Shown piece after piece: positions 14,631 through 18,852 of a stretch of 18,852 nucleotides of DNA. Source of the DNA: Bacteroidales bacterium (GTDB taxonomy: Bacteria; Bacteroidota; Bacteroidia; Bacteroidales; WCHB1-69); the NCBI GenBank assembly GCA_017527945.1, contig JAFXPL010000164.1, positions 1 through 18,852 on the forward strand, written 5' to 3'. Positions within the stretch are counted from its first letter, which is position 1. Every line of letters begins with the position of its first letter. Made by a program: the position numbers and the translations under genes. Under the pieces are notes generated by a model. That model ran no database searches. It saw nothing but the letters and a program-made list of their open reading frames with translations, and was not told the origin of the DNA.

Positions 14631-15812
14631 ATGGGTCATATCGCTTATTTTCTTTCGAATCACGGCAAGCAGTTGAGATACAAAGCGATGCCGTTCCTAA
14701 ACCTGTTTTTTGTCATCGTCTCTGTGGCGTTGAACCACCGCTTCAACGGCGGCTTCTGCGTGTTCGTGGTGTGGGCCGTGGTCGTGCAGGTGCTGAGCTT
14801 CCTGAACATCATCCTGTTCACCTGGTTGGAGCGCACACCGTTGTGGCGGCCCAATGCCCTGATGTGCGGCCTCAGCACGGGCGTGTTTCTCTATTGGCTC
14901 TGTTTCACCTTTCCCGACAACATCATCCTGCCCATACCGCAATGGTTCCTGTTTGTGCTGATATGGTGCAATCTGGTGCATCCCGTCAACAGGAAGGTGC
15001 GGCTTTGGTATGCGGCAGGTTTGGCGATGTGCGCCGTTTTTGTGCTCTGGAGCAGCCTGACCTTCCGTTCAGCGGCGAACGGGGTGCGCAGTGGCGAGTA
15101 CGACAAGCGCAACCCGATGACGGAACGGATATTAGGGATGCATTTCCGCTATCACACTCGGGCGTGCCCGTATGACGGCTGGCGTCCGCCGTTGCACGAC
15201 CCCGCCATGGTGATCGGAATGCGGCTCAACGGGGATCGGGACCCTCTTGCCCCGATATGTCTGGAGGACAGATTGATACTCTATCATACCGTCTTTCCCG
15301 ACCGTCCGGTGATGTCTCGTTGCGCCTGCTGCGTGGAGTCCGAGCAGTATGGTTACTTCACCGACAATTTGTGGAAAACGTTGTCTTTCCCGCCCGCTCC
15401 AAAAATAAAATATGAGAGGTTGTTGTTAGGTCACAAAATGTATAACAATCAATATCTGCAAGAGGCCGGGCTTCCGTTCACCGTGTTGGATGACCAATGC
15501 AAAATGCTGGCAGCCAATTGGGAGGGCCGCTGCGACACCATCGTGGTGCCCGACACCGCCGCCTGTTTCAAAGAGGTGGCCTTAGTGGAGTTCGATGGCC
15601 GGCGAATATACCGCTTCATTTGCGAAAAAGAGGATTGTATGGTAGCGATGCTGATGACGCCATCCGGCCAGCGTTTTGTCACAGACACCTTTAATTTGCA
15701 GCTGGAGCCCTATCTCTTTTCCAAGGAATCCCTCGGAAATGGCCAGGCGGTGGAGATATACTACCTCGACCGCGATGTGCGCGACACGGTGAGGATACGG
15801 GCGGTGGAATGA
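14631..15812 (+). CDS. Unrecognised membrane protein with five N-terminal helices and a C-terminal soluble domain
   Basis: I do not recognise this gene. From the ATG at 14631 the product has 393 residues. Five hydrophobic segments are visible at about 19-35, 40-64, 77-95, 99-117 and 127-145. The remaining 245 residues are soluble-looking, with several cysteines (including the CACC cluster in SRCACCVESEQYG), many aromatic residues and no known motif. An in-frame ATG at 14562 would add 23 residues; it has no better ribosome binding site and the added stretch is unlike the rest. The gene stands alone on the plus strand, 77 bp after the HTH remnant, and is convergent with the cupin operon. Codon use looks like the neighbours'. 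The domain order recalls sensor or envelope proteins, but no function is claimed. Confidence 0.8.
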   Translation: MGHIAYFLSNHGKQLRYKAMPFLNLFFVIVSVALNHRFNGGFCVFVVWAVVVQVLSFLNIILFTWLERTPLWRPNALMCGLSTGVFLYWLCFTFPDNIILPIPQWFLFVLIWCNLVHPVNRKVRLWYAAGLAMCAVFVLWSSLTFRSAANGVRSGEYDKRNPMTERILGMHFRYHTRACPYDGWRPPLHDPAMVIGMRLNGDRDPLAPICLEDRLILYHTVFPDRPVMSRCACCVESEQYGYFTDNLWKTLSFPPAPKIKYERLLLGHKMYNNQYLQEAGLPFTVLDDQCKMLAANWEGRCDTIVVPDTAACFKEVALVEFDGRRIYRFICEKEDCMVAMLMTPSGQRFVTDTFNLQLEPYLFSKESLGNGQAVEIYYLDRDVRDTVRIRAVE

Positions 15813-15841
15813 AACTTTTTAGAGCTGCCACAGACTGTTGC

Positions 15842-16126
15842 TATATCCTTGCGCATTGTCGGAAAAAATTATTATCAAGTTTCGCAAGTATGTCTCAGAC
15901 TGTTTGAGGAAATTTGTCTTTGAACGGAGGAGATTCCGTCAGTTTCTATCGTCACTGGCGCACCATTCCGCCGCGAACACAGTGAGCGAGCGGAATCTCC
16001 AACGGAAAATCACGAAAACACGCCAACAGCCGCAACGAAAAAGAGCTTGCGAAACTTAAATTATCATAACACACCTGCGCACTATCGGAATTTTTTATAT
16101 CCTTGCACCTGCGTATTATCGGAATT
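15842..16126. repeat. Three partial copies of a short promoter-like repeat
   Basis: TATATCCTTGC at 15842-15852 recurs at 16096-16106. The following GCGYAYTRTCGGAA motif occurs at 15851-15864, 16077-16090 and 16111-16124, the last two as 21-bp copies (16072-16092 and 16106-16126) differing at two positions and 34 bp apart. TATCCTTG is one base from the -7 consensus TAnnTTTG, so these may be promoter-derived. A MITE-like element separates the first copy from the other two. They fill most of the 366-bp gap between convergent genes. Confidence 0.6.
15877..16059. mobile_element. MITE-like element with 12-bp terminal inverted repeats
   Basis: AAGTTTCGCAAG (15877-15888) is repeated as its exact reverse complement at 16046-16057. 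ATTATC stands directly before the left end (15871-15876) and again at 16060-16065, which would be a 6-bp target duplication if the right end is at 16059. Inside is a second perfect 10-bp inverted repeat, GGAGATTCCG (15929-15938) against 15991-16000. It holds no convincing gene; small open frames cross it on both strands. A non-autonomous transposon is the best guess; a structured RNA is the alternative. Confidence 0.45.
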
Positions 16127-16145
16127 AAAAATGTAACTGTGTGAT

Positions 16146-16168
16146 ATTCAGAAGAAAAACTTCAGAAT
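16146..16168 (-). terminator. Hairpin between convergent genes, possible terminator of the cupin operon
   Basis: ATTCAGAAG (16146-16154) and CTTCAGAAT (16160-16168) form a 9-bp stem with one mismatch and an AAAAA loop, 11 bp past the cupin stop codon. No long T-tract follows directly, so the call is weak. Confidence 0.3.
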
Positions 16169-16178
16169 GAATTCAAGG

Positions 16179-16634
16179 TTACACCTTGCACATTCTTTCA
16201 ATCAATTCACCGTGCTGGGGATACAGCCCCGACAACTCGTCCCTCTTGGCTAACTCGAAATTCTCGAATCGGAAGGCCGGACCGACAGCGCACCCGACAA
16301 GACAGAAACCTCGCTTGGACGGTATTTCAGCAGCGAACCACTGTTCCGGCTGAATAATCACCTGCATTTCGTCCTGCTCGGAAAGTTCGTGGACGGTCAG
16401 CGTCCCGTCTGGGTCGATAACATAGATATTGAGCGGTTCGCCCGCGTGGAAATACCAGATTTCCACCATGTCGTGCAGACGATGGAACGCCGATATGTCG
16501 TTGGCGGTCAGCATGTAGTAGATGGTGGAGACCGCCTTGTCGCCTGTTTCATCGTTGCCGAACAGCTGGCGGTAATAACCTCCCTCGGGATGTGGCTCAA
16601 GGCCAAGTTTCCGGATGTATTCTGTTGCGTTCAT
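16179..16634 (-). CDS. DUF985 (Cupin_5) family protein
   Basis: A 151-residue single-domain cupin. The family signatures are plain: LEPHPEGGYYRQL (12-24), STIYYMLTANDISAFHRL with H51, EIWYFHAGEPL (58-68, with E58 and H63), QWFAAEIP and GCAVGPAFRFENFEL near the end. The length matches the family. Cupins of this group bind a metal or small ligand in a beta-barrel, but no reaction is firmly assigned. No signal peptide is seen, so it is cytoplasmic. It is the last gene of a minus-strand operon, starting 3 bp after the stop of the small membrane protein, so it is expected to be translated from a shared message. Confidence 0.92.
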   Translation of the reverse strand: MNATEYIRKLGLEPHPEGGYYRQLFGNDETGDKAVSTIYYMLTANDISAFHRLHDMVEIWYFHAGEPLNIYVIDPDGTLTVHELSEQDEMQVIIQPEQWFAAEIPSKRGFCLVGCAVGPAFRFENFELAKRDELSGLYPQHGELIERMCKV

Positions 16635-16637
16635 ATT

Positions 16638-17075
16638 TTATTTTGGATTCGTACAACATATTTTATAATACCGCTTCCGTATCACCACTAACCGCACCAG
16701 CCAAATCGCGAAGAAGGCATTGGAAAGAATCTTGTAGAGCGGGGGCATGGTGACGAACCAGGAGACGATCCACAGGACGAGGTCGATGTCGAACAGGACG
16801 TTCCAGAGGCGTTCGCGGTCGTGGAACGTGCAGAGGAGCTCCCCGTTTTGCGGTATCTCCACCTGCGTGGTGGATGACAGCGACAGGTCGATGCTCCTGC
16901 CGCTTTTGCCCAAACGCAGGGGGCCGCCGAACTGCACCCGGAGGCTGTATTTTCCGGGCGGTGCCTCAATGCGCAGGTCGTGGTCATTCATCATCCCGGC
17001 GAAAAAACCGTTGATGAAGACCGCGTGTGGCAGCTTCGGCTCGTACCAATGGCGGATATGGCGGACGATCAGCAT
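16638..17075 (-). CDS. Unrecognised small membrane protein with a beta-sandwich-like N-terminus
   Basis: I do not recognise this gene. The 145-residue product begins with about 85 residues of alternating beta character, including VFINGFFAGMM and IEAPPGKYSLRVQFGGP. That is the kind of text seen in PEGA-like or other small beta domains that display a loop on a tight turn. Two hydrophobic helices follow at about 91-109 and 113-132, and the chain ends in a basic tail (IRKRYYK). The N-terminus would face either side of the inner membrane. Its ATG overlaps the carbonic anhydrase stop by one base (TAATG), indicating translational coupling, and the cupin gene follows after 3 bp. Its role should relate to the operon, but none is evident. 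Confidence 0.8.
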   Translation of the reverse strand: MLIVRHIRHWYEPKLPHAVFINGFFAGMMNDHDLRIEAPPGKYSLRVQFGGPLRLGKSGRSIDLSLSSTTQVEIPQNGELLCTFHDRERLWNVLFDIDLVLWIVSWFVTMPPLYKILSNAFFAIWLVRLVVIRKRYYKICCTNPK

Positions 17076-17620
17076 TATCCCTCAATCTCCTCCAGCTTCC
17101 CCGTCTCCGAATCGATGATGAAGCCGCGCACCACGATGTCCTTTGGTACGAGCGGGTGCGTCTTGATGGTCTCGACGGTTTTGCGGACGGAGGTCGGGGT
17201 GTCCTTGAAGCCCTCCAACCAGTGGTTCAGGTCGATGCCGCATTGGCGGATGGTGTCGAGGGTCTCGTCCGTCACGCCGCGGGCGATCATCTCGTGGTGG
17301 AAATGGTCGTAGCTCATGTGGCAGGCCCCGCAGTGCGAGTGCGCCACCACCATGATCTCCTCCACCCCGAGCTCGTAGATGGCCACAATCAGGCTGCGCA
17401 TCGCCGAGTCGAAGGCGGAAATCACCAGCCCGCCGGCGTTCTTGATGATCTTCGCGTCGCCGTTCTTCAGTCCGAGCGCGGCGGGCAGCAGCTCCGTCAG
17501 ACGGGTGTCCATGCACGACAGCACCGCCAACTTCTTGTCGGGGTACTTGTCGGTGAGGTATTGTTCGTAGCCCTTCTGCGCCACGAAGGTTTTGTTGAAA
17601 GCGATAATTTGGTCGATCAT
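17075..17620 (-). CDS. Beta-class carbonic anhydrase
   Basis: A 181-residue cytoplasmic enzyme that interconverts carbon dioxide and bicarbonate. The zinc site and catalytic pair are intact: C36-x-D38-x-R40 in LSCMDTRL and H94-x-x-C97 in VVAHSHCGACHM. The core KIIKNAGGLV and the hydrophobic helix RSLIVAIYELGVEEIMVV are also typical. The size fits the shorter beta-class type. The ATG at 17620 is chosen over an in-frame TTG at 17635, because the two defective copies elsewhere in the window also begin with this stretch. It is third in an operon, 11 bp after the MazF-type toxin and overlapping the next gene by one base. Placing it directly behind a toxin gene is unusual. Its 5' and 3' ends recur in the deleted copy at 13517-13660. 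Confidence 0.94.
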   Translation of the reverse strand: MIDQIIAFNKTFVAQKGYEQYLTDKYPDKKLAVLSCMDTRLTELLPAALGLKNGDAKIIKNAGGLVISAFDSAMRSLIVAIYELGVEEIMVVAHSHCGACHMSYDHFHHEMIARGVTDETLDTIRQCGIDLNHWLEGFKDTPTSVRKTVETIKTHPLVPKDIVVRGFIIDSETGKLEEIEG

Positions 17621-17631
17621 AATATTTAGGA

Positions 17632-17952
17632 TCAAAAAATCGACACCTTTATTTTCTCCACAATCTGGTCGAAATAGGGCTGTTTTAAGCGGCTGATTTT
17701 ACGCACCACATCGCGTTCAATGTCTCGACATTTCACATAGCTTTGTTTGCTTAATGGCTTTGTCAGCATTTTGTCGGAAAGGGTGAAACTATATTGCGGA
17801 TTATAATCTTTCGACGAAATCATGTACAAATAGATATAGCCCTCGTTCTCCTGTAGTTCATTATTTGAAATAATTAACGCTGGATGGGGCTTGAGAGAAC
17901 CATCTGGGAACATAAAATTGACCTCAACGACATCACGCTGTTCGTATTTCAT
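17632..17952 (-). CDS. PemK/MazF-type toxin of a type II toxin-antitoxin module
   Basis: A 106-residue protein of the PemK/MazF endoribonuclease fold. The opening QRDVVEVNFMFPDGSLKPHPALIISN is the family's first two strands with the conserved proline before the A-L-I-I-S strand; the later SYVKCRDIERDVVRKI and the closing helix DQIVEKIKVSIF also fit. Such toxins cut RNA in single-stranded regions and arrest growth. The protein lies 6 bp downstream of the antitoxin gene and 11 bp before the carbonic anhydrase gene, so toxin and enzyme probably share a message. The first residues give the typical short family start, so no longer start is likely. Sequence specificity of the RNase cannot be predicted. 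Confidence 0.82.
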   Translation of the reverse strand: MKYEQRDVVEVNFMFPDGSLKPHPALIISNNELQENEGYIYLYMISSKDYNPQYSFTLSDKMLTKPLSKQSYVKCRDIERDVVRKISRLKQPYFDQIVEKIKVSIF

Positions 17953-17958
17953 AGGATG

Positions 17959-18168
17959 TTAGATTTTGTTTTCGTTCAACCAGCGAGCCATATTATTTCT
18001 TGATGTACAGAGGAAAGCTTGTCGTTCCTCTTCGGCTGTCCACTCGCGATCTTTCGTCTCTTCTTGAGACTGCAAGATGTGGAACACGTTCCCTAACGAA
18101 CGTATCAACGCCACAACACTCTGCGCCACCTTACTGCGCCCATCATAGGATATTGTTAATGTTGCCAT
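17959..18168 (-). CDS. Antitoxin partner of the MazF/PemK-type toxin
   Basis: A short protein just before the toxin gene, as expected for an antitoxin. It starts MATLTISYDGRSKVAQSVVALI and has a charged second half with EETKDREWTAEEER. The N-terminal part could be a small DNA-binding strand-helix unit; the C-terminal charged helix would wrap the toxin. I cannot assign it to a named antitoxin family, so the call rests mainly on position, size and charge. The ATG at 18168 gives 69 residues; another ATG at 18177 would give 72. It is the first gene of the five-gene minus-strand operon that runs through toxin, carbonic anhydrase, membrane protein and cupin. Confidence 0.7.
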   Translation of the reverse strand: MATLTISYDGRSKVAQSVVALIRSLGNVFHILQSQEETKDREWTAEEERQAFLCTSRNNMARWLNENKI

Positions 18169-18190
18169 TATCTTCATCTTTTTTAATCCG

Positions 18191-18219
18191 CAAAAATACT
18201 AAAATATTTTGAACAGCAA
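18191..18219 (-). promoter_or_regulatory. Putative promoter of the toxin-antitoxin-carbonic anhydrase operon
   Basis: On the minus strand TTG (18219-18217), then 18 bp, then TATTTTTG (18198-18191), which matches TAnnTTTG exactly. The element lies 23-30 bp before the antitoxin start. The spacer is one or two bases shorter than the usual 19-21. Confidence 0.5.
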
Positions 18220-18242
18220 GATAGTGTTCTCAAACTGATTAT

Positions 18243-18265
18243 CGCGGGTTGCAATACAACCCGTG
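18243..18265. repeat. Short hairpin in the leader region
   Basis: CGCGGGTTG (18243-18251) pairs with CAACCCGTG (18257-18265), nine pairs including one G-U, with a CAATA loop. It sits between a strong upstream promoter and the toxin-antitoxin operon. It is not followed by a T-tract on either strand. Confidence 0.45.
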
Positions 18266-18359
18266 ATTTCGGGCGATTTCACGGATGGTCTCTTCGGGCG
18301 GGCGGCAGTGAAAATGAAGATTACTCTTCTTACTGTTTCACTTGGATGATTTCAGGCTG

Positions 18360-18391
18360 CAAAGATATAACTTTTCTTCAAAATTCGCAAA
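18360..18391 (-). promoter_or_regulatory. Consensus Bacteroidota promoter with no intact gene directly downstream
   Basis: On the minus strand TTTG (18391-18388), exactly 20 bp, then TATCTTTG (18367-18360): the closest fit to the phylum's primary sigma consensus in the window. It points into 18350-18178, where no frame with a start codon is found. It may drive the operon starting at 18168 with a leader of about 185 nt, a small RNA, or be left over from a lost gene. Confidence 0.55.
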
Positions 18392-18404
18392 AAAATGCGA
18401 ATTT
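18381..18404 (-). terminator. Hairpin directly after the cation transporter gene
   Basis: AAATTCGCA (18381-18389) and TGCGAATTT (18396-18404) form a perfect 9-bp stem six bases past the transporter stop codon. On the minus strand the loop is six T residues and the stem ends in TTTT. It overlaps the -33 element of the promoter at 18360-18391, so termination and initiation signals are stacked. Confidence 0.45.
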
Positions 18405-18409
18405 ACTTT

Positions 18410-18852
18410 TCACTCGCTGTAATTGTGGTCCACCACGACCACTACATCCATTTCCGGCACCAAAGGCTGTATCTCGGCGGTGAGCTGCGCGATGAGGGCG
18501 GCGTCATCGTGGACGGAGATATCTGGGACCACATCGACGGAAAGCATCTTGTCGCGCTCCGAATAGTAGAAACCGTGTACCTGCACAATCTCTTGGTGGG
18601 CGGACAGCGTCTGTATCACCTGCGTCTGCAACTCGGCCATCCGGTTCTCGCCGGTGGCGATGGCATAAACCCCGACGGTCATGATGATGCCGTGCCGCAT
18701 AAACATCTGCGTGGAAATCTTGCGCGTGAGCCCATGGATGTCGTGCGCCGACATCGTGTCATAGACGCTGACGTGCAGCGAACCGATCTTCACGTCAGGA
18801 CCGTAGTTGTGGAGGATGAGGTCATACACCCCGTGCACGCCCTCGAACTCGC
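18410..18852 (-). CDS. Cation diffusion facilitator transporter, C-terminal cytoplasmic domain (gene cut by right edge)
   Basis: The minus-strand frame enters from the right edge, so only the last 147 residues or so are seen. They open with EFEGVHGVYDLILHNYGPD and continue with LHVSVYDTM and IVQVHGFYYSERDKMLSVDVVPD. The GVHGVYDLILHNYGP stretch is the start of the zinc transporter dimerisation domain of CDF proteins; the usual text is close to VLGVHDL-VHDYGPG. Such proteins export divalent metals such as zinc, iron or manganese using the proton gradient; the membrane helices that set specificity lie outside the window. The cytoplasmic part here is longer than a minimal dimerisation domain, running on through DVVVVVDHNYSE. 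A GTG at 18838 is in frame but falls inside the conserved domain, so it is not the start. Confidence 0.85.
   Translation of the reverse strand, partial: EFEGVHGVYDLILHNYGPDVKIGSLHVSVYDTMSAHDIHGLTRKISTQMFMRHGIIMTVGVYAIATGENRMAELQTQVIQTLSAHQEIVQVHGFYYSERDKMLSVDVVPDISVHDDAALIAQLTAEIQPLVPEMDVVVVVDHNYSE

Noticed and set aside
11494..18256. A 14-base match between 11494 and 18243 (CGCGGGTTGCAATA), both ending a frame in YCNPR
   Set aside because: A 14-base match is expected about once by chance in a sequence of this length, and the flanks do not align.

Overview
The window comes from a chromosome of the Bacteroidota, most likely order Bacteroidales. Candidate promoters carry the phylum's -7 element (TAnnTTTG), and most of the genes have the look of gut Bacteroidales proteins: a TamB/Omp85 envelope protein, a YdeI-like protein, a DUF234-type ATPase, and RelE and MazF modules. 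Genus cannot be told from the sequence alone.

Layout. Positions 1-8475 look like stable chromosome. They hold the end of an AraC regulator, a flavin reductase-rubredoxin fusion on the minus strand with a good promoter, then a plus-strand run of GNAT acetyltransferase, YtcJ-type amidohydrolase and a 1599-residue envelope protein. That last gene is the most striking object here. A TamB-like protein (inner-membrane anchor, long periplasmic beta region, TamB C-terminal domain) continues in the same frame into an Omp85/TamA-type outer-membrane barrel ending in a C-terminal phenylalanine. It would be a one-chain bridge from inner to outer membrane with no POTRA domains.

Positions 8512-11259 hold a minus-strand superfamily 2 helicase with two predicted membrane helices in its C-terminal third. 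From about 11.3 to 18.4 kb the window looks like a patchwork accessory region: a shortened YdeI-family gene, a DUF234-type ATPase, two tandem hairpins, a RelE-type toxin-antitoxin pair beside a broken HTH gene, an unrecognised five-helix membrane protein, a MITE-like element, and a tight minus-strand operon of antitoxin, MazF/PemK toxin, beta-carbonic anhydrase, small membrane protein and DUF985 cupin. The 5' end of the carbonic anhydrase gene recurs twice more in the same orientation. One copy lost 402 bp in frame, including every catalytic residue; the other is a 42-bp scrap. The right edge holds the C-terminal part of a cation diffusion facilitator.

Working picture: the left part is housekeeping, envelope and redox work. 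The right part has been repeatedly rearranged, with toxin-antitoxin modules, gene fragments and inverted repeats as traces. No rRNA, tRNA, CRISPR array or intact transposase was seen. All functional assignments rest on motif recognition by eye.
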